From NCBI GenBank assembly GCA_947628355.1, contig CANQZO010000114.1:1-6428 (forward strand): 6,428 bases of DNA, given 5' to 3'. The stretch comes from Candidatus Gastranaerophilales bacterium. GTDB lineage: Bacteria > Cyanobacteriota > Vampirovibrionia > Gastranaerophilales > Gastranaerophilaceae. Shown here piece after piece: positions 1 through 6,324 of this stretch; position 1 is the first letter of the stretch, and each line of letters starts with the position of its first letter. A program made the position numbers and the translations under genes. The notes beneath the pieces were generated by a model, which was not told the DNA's origin, ran no database searches, and saw nothing but the letters and a program-made list of their open reading frames with translations.

Positions 1-425
1 TCTGTTCCGCTTTTTACTTTATAGCTTCCGTCTTTCTTTTTTACTACTTCTTTTACTTTACCCATAATTGGATTATACGGGTTATTTCCGCCGTCATGAC
101 CAAAAACTCTAAACCCTGTTTTAATTGTCGGGGGCAGTTGTGATATTATTCCTGCCATATAGCTTTTTGCGGCTTCTATCCAGTTATACATGCTCCCAGA
201 GTAATCCATTACGATTTCTACAGTGCCGATATTTCCTGCTGCTGCCTGTTTTGTGGCTACATATTGCTGACCGTAATAATTATTATAAAGGTTTTGAGGT
301 TTGCTGTTTTGTGTTTGACCGTTAGGTGCGGTTACTTTTCCGCTAGTATTTACTTTGTATTTTTGCGCAAATGCACTTAAACTTACTAACATTGTTACAA
401 TTAATACAGTTATAAGTTTTTTCAT
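1..425 (-). CDS. Secreted VWA-domain protein, 3' end cut by window edge
   Basis: The gene starts at ATG 425 and is open for 141 codons to the left edge, so the C-terminus is missing. Residues 1-20 form a classic type I signal peptide: Lys-Lys, a hydrophobic core, then A-F-A before Q21. The mature protein is therefore probably exported to the periplasm or cell surface. A Gln/Asn/Tyr-rich linker (about 21-65) leads into the start of a von Willebrand factor A domain: strand V-E-I-V-M, then D74-Y-S76-G-S78, which is the DxSxS metal-ion-dependent adhesion motif, a helix, and a second strand near R106-V-F-G-H-D. VWA domains bind ligands or partner proteins through a bound divalent metal. The start is supported by AAGAGG 5 nt upstream (431-436), which overlaps the stop of the preceding glycosyltransferase, so the two genes are probably co-transcribed and coupled. 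The ligand is unknown and further domains may lie beyond the edge. Confidence 0.85.
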   Translation of the reverse strand, partial: MKKLITVLIVTMLVSLSAFAQKYKVNTSGKVTAPNGQTQNSKPQNLYNNYYGQQYVATKQAAAGNIGTVEIVMDYSGSMYNWIEAAKSYMAGIISQLPPTIKTGFRVFGHDGGNNPYNPIMGKVKEVVKKKDGSYKVKSGT

Positions 426-430
426 ATCAG

Positions 431-436
431 CCTCTT
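431..436 (-). promoter_or_regulatory. Shine-Dalgarno site of the VWA gene, overlapping the upstream stop
   Basis: AAGAGG on the minus strand lies 5 nt before ATG 425. Its first two bases are the last two bases of the TAA stop (435-437) of the glycosyltransferase. Ribosomes finishing that gene would be placed directly on this site, which suggests translational coupling. It also fixes the start of a gene that is incomplete in this window. Confidence 0.75.
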
Positions 437-1127
437 AATCCGTAAATTTATACTTTATTAAAGTAATGATTGCATGCAATCCGTCTTTCCAATTGATTTT
501 TTTACCCTCGTTGTGAGCTCTGCCGTTGTATGATATTGCAGCTTCTTTTATTCTTGCTTTTTTCTTCATTAACTTGGCGGTTATTTCGGGCTCGAAATCA
601 AATCGGTCGGATTTTATTTCTATTGATTGTATTAATTCTTTTTTAAATGCTTTGTAACAGGTTTCCATATCGCTTATGGCACATCCGTATAATATATTGG
701 TTAATAAAGTTAAAAATTTATTTGCCATCTTATTTTTTAATATAAAATTTCCGCTGTTTTCGGCATTGATAAACCGTGAGCCGTAAACAACATCCGCTTC
801 ATTATTAATAAGCAGAGGAAGCAGTTTATTATAATCTTCGGGCGAGTACTCTAAATCAGCGTCTTGAATTACAACAAAATCCCCCGTTGCTTCTTTTAAT
901 GAGGTTCTTATTGCGGCGCCTTTTCCTTGATTTTTGGAGTGAAATAATACTTTGTATTTGCCCTCAAACTCTTTAATAATATCTGTTGTGCCGTCTGTTG
1001 AGGCATCATCCGTTAAAATTATTTCTTTTTCAAGACCGCAAAAGTCTGAATTTTCAACTTTTTCCAGCAAAAGTTTTAATGTATCTTTTTCATTATATAC
1101 GGGAATTATTATACTTACTTTTTGCAT
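435..1127 (-). CDS. Family 2 glycosyltransferase, DPM/DPG-synthase-like, soluble
   Basis: This is a 230-residue GT-A fold glycosyltransferase of family GT2. The nucleotide-sugar site is visible as V-S-I-I-I-P-V-Y-N-E (4-13), D40-D41-A-S-T-D-G-T (40-47) and the metal-binding D89-A-D91 followed by L-E-Y-S-P. Later blocks typical of the dolichyl/polyprenyl-phosphate sugar synthase group are Y-G-S-R-F (115-119), S-D-M-E-T-C-Y-K-A-F (152-161) and R-F-D-F-E-P-E (175-181). Members move mannose or glucose from a nucleotide sugar to a lipid phosphate or another acceptor at the cytoplasmic face. There is no C-terminal membrane segment, so the protein is soluble or peripheral. An AAGG site (1137-1140) lies 9 nt before the ATG. 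It is first in an operon with the secreted VWA protein. Donor and acceptor cannot be told from sequence. Confidence 0.88.
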   Translation of the reverse strand: MQKVSIIIPVYNEKDTLKLLLEKVENSDFCGLEKEIILTDDASTDGTTDIIKEFEGKYKVLFHSKNQGKGAAIRTSLKEATGDFVVIQDADLEYSPEDYNKLLPLLINNEADVVYGSRFINAENSGNFILKNKMANKFLTLLTNILYGCAISDMETCYKAFKKELIQSIEIKSDRFDFEPEITAKLMKKKARIKEAAISYNGRAHNEGKKINWKDGLHAIITLIKYKFTD

Positions 1128-1128
1128 A

Positions 1129-1157
1129 TTTAAAAACCTTAAAATATATTGTATAAT
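1129..1157 (+). promoter_or_regulatory. Candidate sigma70 promoter for the HD-GYP/response regulator operon
   Basis: A perfect TATAAT (1152-1157) is preceded after 17 nt by TTTAAA (1129-1134), a four-of-six match to TTGACA. Transcription would begin around 1164-1166 and give a leader of about 20 nt containing AAGGA (1175-1179). This argues against the in-frame TTG at 1149 as the start codon, because that codon would lie upstream of the transcript start. The -10 box is strong and the -35 box weak, so an activator may be involved (inference). Confidence 0.6.
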
Positions 1158-1176
1158 GAAAATGTTAGTTTGTTAA
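1148..1176 (-). promoter_or_regulatory. Candidate sigma70 promoter for the glycosyltransferase-VWA operon
   Basis: Read on the minus strand, TTAACA (1171-1176, five of six matches to TTGACA) is followed after exactly 17 nt by TACAAT (1148-1153, five of six matches to TATAAT). Transcription would start near 1141, giving a leader of about 14 nt that begins at the AAGG ribosome site. The -10 box shares two bases with the opposing promoter, and the -35 box overlaps the ribosome binding site of the divergent gene. It was found by eye; chance matches are common in AT-rich DNA, but both boxes and the spacing fit. Confidence 0.6.
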
Positions 1177-1184
1177 GGATTTAT

Positions 1185-3068
1185 ATGCCTAAAGTGCATG
1201 ATTTGCAAAAAGAAAGCGTTGAAAATGCACTGTTGCTTTTAAATAATGCAATGGTTTTATTTGCCGATGAAAATTATAAAACAGCAGGCGAAAATTTGTC
1301 GCAGGCTCATAAAATTTTTCTGGCAAATAAAGATATTTCGGCTGTATCAATCTGCTTGTCACTTCATGGGTTGATTAACTACATCATTTCACCCGAGAGT
1401 TATTATAAATCTTTGCTATTGCTTGAGGATTCCAAATTCTTGGCTGAAAGTTCATCAGATAAAGAAATTTGCGCCGTTAATAAATTTGCATTCGGATATA
1501 TATATTATGCTGAAAACAAGTATAATGAAGCATTGTTTTACCTTACTTATGCGCAGGAGTACCTTAAAAAATACCCGATATTGAAAATGAAAGCATTGGA
1601 ATTGCTTGCGCTTGCATATATTAAACTTCAGGATACCAAAATGGCTTATGAGTGTATTGAAAAGGCTTCATTAATTCCCGTTGATAATATACCTGTAAAA
1701 TTGCTCGGGAAGTTAAAAGAACTGTCTGATAATTTTATAAATTCAAATGCGCAGGATATTTCAAATATTTCACATACTGAAAAAGATAATGATAAAAATC
1801 GAAAAACAACACTGCTTCTTGCTTTAAGCGAGATAGCAAGAACGGTTAACGCGCAGGCTAATCTTGATAAACTTTTAATGACAATAGCCGAGCAGACAAA
1901 AATGGTATTAAATGCTGACAGATGTTCTGTTTTTCTTTATGATAAAGATAAAAATGAGCTCTGGTCAAAAGTTGCACTCGGAATGAAAAGCGAAGAAATC
2001 CGTTTTTCTGCGGACAAAGGGTTCGCGGGTTATGCCGTAAGAACCGGTGAAACTATCAGAATAAAAGACGCATATAATGACAGCAGATTTAATAAAGAAA
2101 TAGATAAACATACGGGATATAAAACGTACAATCTGCTTTGTATGCCTATGCGCAATATTAAATATGAGATTATAGGCGCGTTTCAAGTATTAAATAAGAA
2201 AGACGGCGATTTTAACGACGCTGATGAAGAAATTTTACTTGCGATAGGAACTAACGCAGGAATTGCCATTGAAAACAATCTTTTATTTAATATCCAGCAA
2301 AAAATGCTCGAGGAACAAAAGGAATTATTTGACGGTTTTATTGATACACTCGCTGCTTCAATAGATGCGCGAGATAAAATAACACTCGGTCATTCAAGCA
2401 GAGTAAAAATGTATTCTGAACTTATTTCAAATCAAATGGGTTTGAATAAAGACATAACCGAAATAATATCAAAAGCGGCAATGCTTCATGATATAGGCAA
2501 AATCGGAATTAAAGACGCGGTCTTACAGAAAAAAGGCGCACTTACCAAAGAAGAATATGAACATATAAAAGAGCATGTAAAAATAACTTATGACATACTG
2601 CGTAAAACAAATTTGAATGAATCATTTTCGGAAATTGCGGAGATTGCTGCTTCACATCATGAAAAATATGACGGGACAGGCTATTTCAGAGGATTAAAGG
2701 GAAATCAAATACCGCTGGGAGGCAGAATTTTAGCTGTAGGCGATGTGTTTGACGCAATTACATCGGTTCGTCATTATCGTGACAGAATGCCGTTAAAAGA
2801 TGCGTTTGATATTATGCTTGACGGTAAAAATAAACATTTTGACGGCAAAATTGTTGATTCTTTTTTTGATTTAAAATGTGATGTTATAACGGATGTTTTA
2901 ATAAGTGAATATGGTAATAAAATCAAAGAAAAAGACAGAAAAATTTTATCTTCGCTCACATTAAGAGAGTTTTCCGACATACTGCACAGTGAAAACAAAT
3001 CAAAGGAAAACCGCAAAATTATTGATATTATTGAATCTTATTATATAAGGCAAAAAGATAACAATTAG
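1185..3068 (+). CDS. TPR-GAF-HD-GYP protein, probable cyclic-di-GMP phosphodiesterase
   Basis: This 627-residue protein has no signal peptide or membrane segment and is likely a cytoplasmic sensor-effector. Residues ~10-185 are helical TPR-like repeats, suited to protein contacts. After a polar linker (~186-207), residues ~208-370 form a GAF domain (N-A-D-R-C-S-V-F-L-Y at 243-252), a small-ligand sensor. A helix (~370-385) leads into HD-GYP (~385-565), the family that opens cyclic-di-GMP to pGpG or GMP. Expected metal ligands are present: H403, H435-D436, H464, H491-H492 and D520, plus K439. Oddly, the signature H-H-E-x-x-D-G-x-G-Y ends in F501, not proline, and the later F-D-P is F-D-G (552-554). 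A charged helical tail (~570-627) follows. ATG 1185 is chosen because AAGGA (1175-1179) lies 5 nt upstream; a TTG at 1149 would add 12 residues but sits in the promoter. Activity is inferred. Confidence 0.9.
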   Translation: MPKVHDLQKESVENALLLLNNAMVLFADENYKTAGENLSQAHKIFLANKDISAVSICLSLHGLINYIISPESYYKSLLLLEDSKFLAESSSDKEICAVNKFAFGYIYYAENKYNEALFYLTYAQEYLKKYPILKMKALELLALAYIKLQDTKMAYECIEKASLIPVDNIPVKLLGKLKELSDNFINSNAQDISNISHTEKDNDKNRKTTLLLALSEIARTVNAQANLDKLLMTIAEQTKMVLNADRCSVFLYDKDKNELWSKVALGMKSEEIRFSADKGFAGYAVRTGETIRIKDAYNDSRFNKEIDKHTGYKTYNLLCMPMRNIKYEIIGAFQVLNKKDGDFNDADEEILLAIGTNAGIAIENNLLFNIQQKMLEEQKELFDGFIDTLAASIDARDKITLGHSSRVKMYSELISNQMGLNKDITEIISKAAMLHDIGKIGIKDAVLQKKGALTKEEYEHIKEHVKITYDILRKTNLNESFSEIAEIAASHHEKYDGTGYFRGLKGNQIPLGGRILAVGDVFDAITSVRHYRDRMPLKDAFDIMLDGKNKHFDGKIVDSFFDLKCDVITDVLISEYGNKIKEKDRKILSSLTLREFSDILHSENKSKENRKIIDIIESYYIRQKDNN

Positions 3069-3075
3069 GAGTTAT

Positions 3076-3702
3076 ATGTATAACATATTAATAGTGGAAG
3101 ACCACGCATTAATCAGGTTCGGGTTAAAAACGGCATTTGAAACAAAAGAGTTTATTTCTGAAATTTACGAAGCTGCAAATGCTTCAGACGCATATAATAT
3201 AGTAAAAAAAACTCATATTGACACGGTTATAATGGATTTAGGACTGCCCGACACCAACGGCATTGAGGCTTCAAGAGAAATAAACAGGATTAATAAAGAT
3301 ATAAAAATAATAATATTAACTTCACATAACTCCGAGCAGGAAGTATCAGAGTCCGTAAAAGCAGGGGCAAGAGCTTATTGCAGTAAAGATATTAATCCCG
3401 ACAGGCTTGCTGATATTGTAAATATGGTTATGGACGGCGCACTGTGGTTTGATCCGAAAGCTGCCGATACAATATTAAATTTAATATGCGCTCCTAAAAA
3501 GACAATTAATTTTGACGATTATAATTTGACCGAAAGAGAGCAGGAAGTGCTTAAATATATCTGTGACGGGCTTAATAACACTGAAATTTCAAAACTGCTT
3601 GATGTAAGCATTAACACGGTTAAAGTCCACGTAAGCAGTATTATTCAAAAACTCGGTGTCGAAGACAGAACGCAGGTTGTTGTTAAAGCGTTAAATAAAT
3701 AA
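3076..3702 (+). CDS. NarL/FixJ-family response regulator (REC + LuxR-type HTH)
   Basis: This 208-residue DNA-binding response regulator has the usual family length. The receiver domain (~1-120) has the acidic pair E8-D9, the phospho-acceptor D54 in V-I-M-D-L-G-L-P, T82 and K104, so all key residues for phosphorylation and switching are intact. The C-terminal LuxR-type helix-turn-helix (~147-208) begins with L-T-E-R-E-Q-E-V-L (151-159), has the recognition region T-E-I-S-K-L-L-D-V-S-I-N-T-V-K-V-H (169-185), and ends V-E-D-R-T-Q-V-V-V-K-A-L. AGGAG (3067-3071), 4 nt before the ATG, overlaps the TAG stop of the HD-GYP gene, so the two are probably one coupled operon. No histidine kinase is in the window; its phosphodonor and targets are unknown. 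The 3' end overlaps the convergent glycosyltransferase by 12 nt, with no terminator visible between them. Confidence 0.95.
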   Translation: MYNILIVEDHALIRFGLKTAFETKEFISEIYEAANASDAYNIVKKTHIDTVIMDLGLPDTNGIEASREINRINKDIKIIILTSHNSEQEVSESVKAGARAYCSKDINPDRLADIVNMVMDGALWFDPKAADTILNLICAPKKTINFDDYNLTEREQEVLKYICDGLNNTEISKLLDVSINTVKVHVSSIIQKLGVEDRTQVVVKALNK

Positions 3703-4683
3703 TGATTTGAATAATCCCTTAAAAAATTTGCGGTCAAACGAAAAAATTATTCTTTTATAAATCAGAATTAAATTTGCCTTGTTTAATTTTTCCTTAAAAT
3801 ACGGCTCATTTTCTCTAATAAATTTAAACATTTGTCTTCTGATTTTTTTATTGTTTCTGAAATATTTACTTTGAGTATGCTCTTTAAAATATTTTTTATT
3901 TCCTAAAACGGGATTAGCCATAGAATAATTAGAACTGTGGCGTCTATAAGCAAATAAAACCTTGTCAATTACCGCACTTGAACCGATTAAATGGCAGAAA
4001 GAAAAAATAAATTTATCTGCGGTTATTTTTAATTTTTTAGAATTTTCAAGTAATAACAGCATATCGCAGACAGACTTTCTCATCATTGCGGATGAAGCCG
4101 GGCCCCAGTGCCAAGAGGCAAAACTATATTTGTCATTATCTAATACTTTTACACTTGTTTCCGTTGAATTTATTTCATTTGCACTTCTGTATTCGTTTAA
4201 TTCTTCATAAGATTTTAATTTAATTTCAAAGTTTTCATTTATTTTAACGGGGCTGTCAGGCGAGTTAATTGTGTGCAAAACATTATTTTCGTCTATTTCA
4301 GCTTGAGCGCATGTTGTAAGAGCGACGGGGGTTTTAAGATGAGTTTCTATGTGCATTGCACAGTATTCGGGGAACAGCATATCATCGCCGTCTATTGCGC
4401 ATACAAATTGACCTGTTGCAGACTTTAATCCTTTTAAAAACGATTGAAACTGCCCGATATTTGTTTCATTTTGAATAAATTTTATATCAATATCCGCATT
4501 TTGTGAAATAAAATCAGTGATTTTTTCTTTTGTATTGTCTTTAGATGTGTCGTCAACAACGATTATTTCCAAATTTTTATAAGTCTGATTTTTAATACTT
4601 TTCAAGCAATCACACACAAAATCTTCAAAATTGTGTGTGATTACGATAAAAGATACTTTTGGTAAATTTAAAAAATCTTCCAT
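3691..4683 (-). CDS. Family 2 glycosyltransferase downstream of gltX
   Basis: This is a 330-residue GT2 (GT-A fold) enzyme of the kind that adds sugars to cell-surface polysaccharides or glycans. Visible motifs are V-S-F-I-V-I-T-H-N (10-18), V-V-D-D-T-S-K-D-N-T (42-51) for nucleotide-sugar binding, and the metal-binding D98-G-D100-D-M-L-F-P. W191-H-W193-G-P may line the acceptor site (inference). The C-terminal ~70 residues are strongly basic and helical, with no clear membrane span, suggesting peripheral membrane binding. The likely start is ATG 4683, 4 nt after the gltX stop. A TTG at 4695 inside gltX would add four residues (M-F-R-I). Neither start has a good Shine-Dalgarno, so translation probably depends on ribosomes finishing gltX. 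It is not closely similar to the glycosyltransferase at 435-1127. The substrate is unknown. Confidence 0.87.
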   Translation of the reverse strand: MEDFLNLPKVSFIVITHNFEDFVCDCLKSIKNQTYKNLEIIVVDDTSKDNTKEKITDFISQNADIDIKFIQNETNIGQFQSFLKGLKSATGQFVCAIDGDDMLFPEYCAMHIETHLKTPVALTTCAQAEIDENNVLHTINSPDSPVKINENFEIKLKSYEELNEYRSANEINSTETSVKVLDNDKYSFASWHWGPASSAMMRKSVCDMLLLLENSKKLKITADKFIFSFCHLIGSSAVIDKVLFAYRRHSSNYSMANPVLGNKKYFKEHTQSKYFRNNKKIRRQMFKFIRENEPYFKEKLNKANLILIYKRIIFSFDRKFFKGLFKSLFI

Positions 4684-4687
4684 TATT

Positions 4688-6157
4688 CTAAACAATAGCT
4701 TTTTCTATACGATATTTTACTTTATCTTTTCCTAAAACCTCAAGGATTACACCCATATCAGCGCCGTGAGTTCTGCCTGTCAGAGCAGCTCTTACTGTCC
4801 ACATTGTTTCTTTCGGTTTAATTCCGAAGTTTTCTTTAAAATATGTTCTGAAATCAGCCAATTGTTCGTGCAATTTTTCTTCGTTGTTAAAGTCATAACC
4901 GTCTAATTGAGAGTCAAAATATTTCAATATATTTTGAGCCTGTTCGGTTGAAATATTCTTTTCCTTAACGCCTTCTTCGTACTCAACATCTTTGCCGAAG
5001 AAATATGCAACATCATTTGTTAAATCGGATAATATTGTAATAGGCTCGCGGGTTGCTTCTATTACTTTTTCAAGCTGAGCTTCGGTTATTTCGTTTAAGT
5101 CATATTTGCTTAAATACGGTTTTGCCATTTGTGTCAGCTTTTTAATATCCATTTTTTTAATATATTGACCGTTCATCCAGTTTAATTTGTCATATTCGAA
5201 TATTGAGTTGGAAGAAGAAACTTCGTTAATTCTGAAATCTTGTGCAATTTCGTCAAGAGTTTTAATTTCCTGTCCGTCAGACGGAGCCCAGCCTAACAGA
5301 GCTACGAAGTTTAAGAGAGCTTCGGTTAAATATCCTTTTTCAACAAACTCTGAAACGGCGGTTGCGCCGTGGCGTTTGGAAAGTTTGCTTCTATCCGGTG
5401 CAAGTATCATGCCTAAATGTCCGAACCTTGGCACTTCAGCGCCCAATGCTTCATATATTAATATTTGTTTAAACGTATTTGAAATATGGTCCTCGCCCCT
5501 TATAATGTGGGATATTTTCATTAACATATCATCAATAACAACAGCGAAGTTATAAGTAGGAGTTCCGTTTGATTTCATTATTACGAAGTCGCCGATTAAA
5601 CTTGTATCTTGGTGCAAGTCACCTTTTACAAGGTCGTTGAAATGTATTATCGGTGAGTCATGGAATGCCTTTTGCGCCTTGGATATTGAAAAACGAATAG
5701 CGGGTTTTCTGCCCTCGGCTCTTAATTTAGCTTTTTGCTCCTCTGTCAAATTTTCGCATTTTTTAGAGTAAACATAAGCGCGTTTAGCTTTTGTGGCTTC
5801 TTCTTTTTCCGCTTCAAGTTCTTCGGGAGTGCAGAAGCATTCATAAGCGAACCCTTTATCCAAAAGCATTTGAGCATACTTTGGATAAATGTCAAATCTT
5901 TCCGATTGAGTATAAGGGCCGTAAGCCCCGCCTACATCTGGACCTTCGTCCCAGTTTAAGCCCAGAGCTTTTAAGCTGTCAAAAATGTTATCTATATATG
6001 CCTGGCTTGTTCTTTCAGCGTCTGTATCTTCAATTCTTAAAACATACTTTCCGCCGTTTTTCTTAGCGAATAAATAGTTAAACAAGGCTGTTCTTGCCGT
6101 TCCTATATGCAGATTACCGCTTGGTGACGGTGCAATTCTGACTCTAATTTCGTCCAT
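4688..6157 (-). CDS. gltX: Glutamyl-tRNA synthetase
   Basis: This class I aminoacyl-tRNA synthetase charges tRNA-Glu with glutamate in the cytoplasm, and may also charge tRNA-Gln if it is the non-discriminating type. It has 489 residues, a usual family length. The first signature is A-P-S-P-S-G-N-L-H17-I-G-T20, and the KMSKS-type loop is K258-L-S-K-R262. R-I-E-D-T-D (41-46), W-D-E-G-P-D (69-74) and G-E-D-H (221-224) are also typical. C107, C109 and C134 fit three ligands of the GluRS zinc site; the fourth ligand is unclear. N-W-M-N-G-Q-Y-I (326-333) leads into the anticodon-binding helices. I place the start at ATG 6157 because GGAGAG lies 4 nt upstream and GluRS normally begins just before this R-V-R motif. 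ATG 6169 (four more residues) has only AGGA at a tight 3 nt. A glycosyltransferase follows after 4 nt. Confidence 0.97.
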   Translation of the reverse strand: MDEIRVRIAPSPSGNLHIGTARTALFNYLFAKKNGGKYVLRIEDTDAERTSQAYIDNIFDSLKALGLNWDEGPDVGGAYGPYTQSERFDIYPKYAQMLLDKGFAYECFCTPEELEAEKEEATKAKRAYVYSKKCENLTEEQKAKLRAEGRKPAIRFSISKAQKAFHDSPIIHFNDLVKGDLHQDTSLIGDFVIMKSNGTPTYNFAVVIDDMLMKISHIIRGEDHISNTFKQILIYEALGAEVPRFGHLGMILAPDRSKLSKRHGATAVSEFVEKGYLTEALLNFVALLGWAPSDGQEIKTLDEIAQDFRINEVSSSNSIFEYDKLNWMNGQYIKKMDIKKLTQMAKPYLSKYDLNEITEAQLEKVIEATREPITILSDLTNDVAYFFGKDVEYEEGVKEKNISTEQAQNILKYFDSQLDGYDFNNEEKLHEQLADFRTYFKENFGIKPKETMWTVRAALTGRTHGADMGVILEVLGKDKVKYRIEKAIV

Positions 6158-6161
6158 TTTT

Positions 6162-6167
6162 CTCTCC
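6162..6167 (-). promoter_or_regulatory. Shine-Dalgarno site that decides the gltX start
   Basis: GGAGAG on the minus strand lies 4 nt before ATG 6157. It includes the G of the alternative upstream ATG (6167-6169), so a ribosome using that upstream codon would cover this site. The alternative ATG has only AGGA (6173-6176) with a 3-nt spacer, shorter than usual. Confidence 0.7.
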
Positions 6168-6177
6168 ATTTATCCTG

Positions 6178-6311
6178 TTATAATTTAATTTTATTACAAA
6201 AAAATTAAAAAATAAAAACTATTCAAAACAAATGATATAAATAAAATAAACAAAATAAATAAAACAAATAAAACAAATAAAACAAAGAAAACAAATAATA
6301 TAAAAATTAAA
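6178..6311 (-). promoter_or_regulatory. A-rich, almost G-free region upstream of gltX
   Basis: This is non-coding. On the plus strand it contains only two G residues (6234 and 6287) in 134 nt and is mostly A with scattered T and C. Any gltX leader RNA copied from it would be U/A-rich and almost free of C, hence with little stable structure. The gltX promoter presumably lies here or just beyond, but I could not find a -35/-10 pair with acceptable spacing. A-tracts may bend the DNA or act as an UP-like element (inference). Confidence 0.45.
6243..6296 (+). repeat. 9-bp tandem repeat, about six units
   Basis: Four adjacent units, AAAACAAAT (6261), AAAACAAAT (6270), AAAACAAAG (6279) and AAAACAAAT (6288), are preceded by two diverged ones, AAAATAAAC (6243) and AAAATAAAT (6252). 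Differences fall only at the fifth and ninth positions. The array is non-coding and lies about 90-140 nt upstream of gltX. Such arrays usually arise by slippage. The period of 9 is a multiple of three, but I see no reading frame through it. Confidence 0.85.
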
Positions 6312-6324
6312 GTCCATTGCGGAG

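Noticed and set aside
125..325. 66-codon open frame on the plus strand
   Set aside because: It lies opposite the VWA gene, whose signal peptide, DxSxS motif and ribosome site are convincing. The plus-strand frame has no recognisable domain.
1149..1184. Alternative TTG start adding 12 residues to the HD-GYP protein
   Set aside because: The TTG overlaps the perfect TATAAT -10 box and lies upstream of the expected transcript start, while ATG 1185 has AAGGA at 5 nt.
3703..3780. Bidirectional terminator between the convergent operons
   Set aside because: I found only weak, scattered complementarity and no stem followed by a T run.
5187..6066. Open frames on the plus strand opposite gltX
   Set aside because: They are antisense shadows of a highly conserved gene, with no ribosome sites or recognisable domains.
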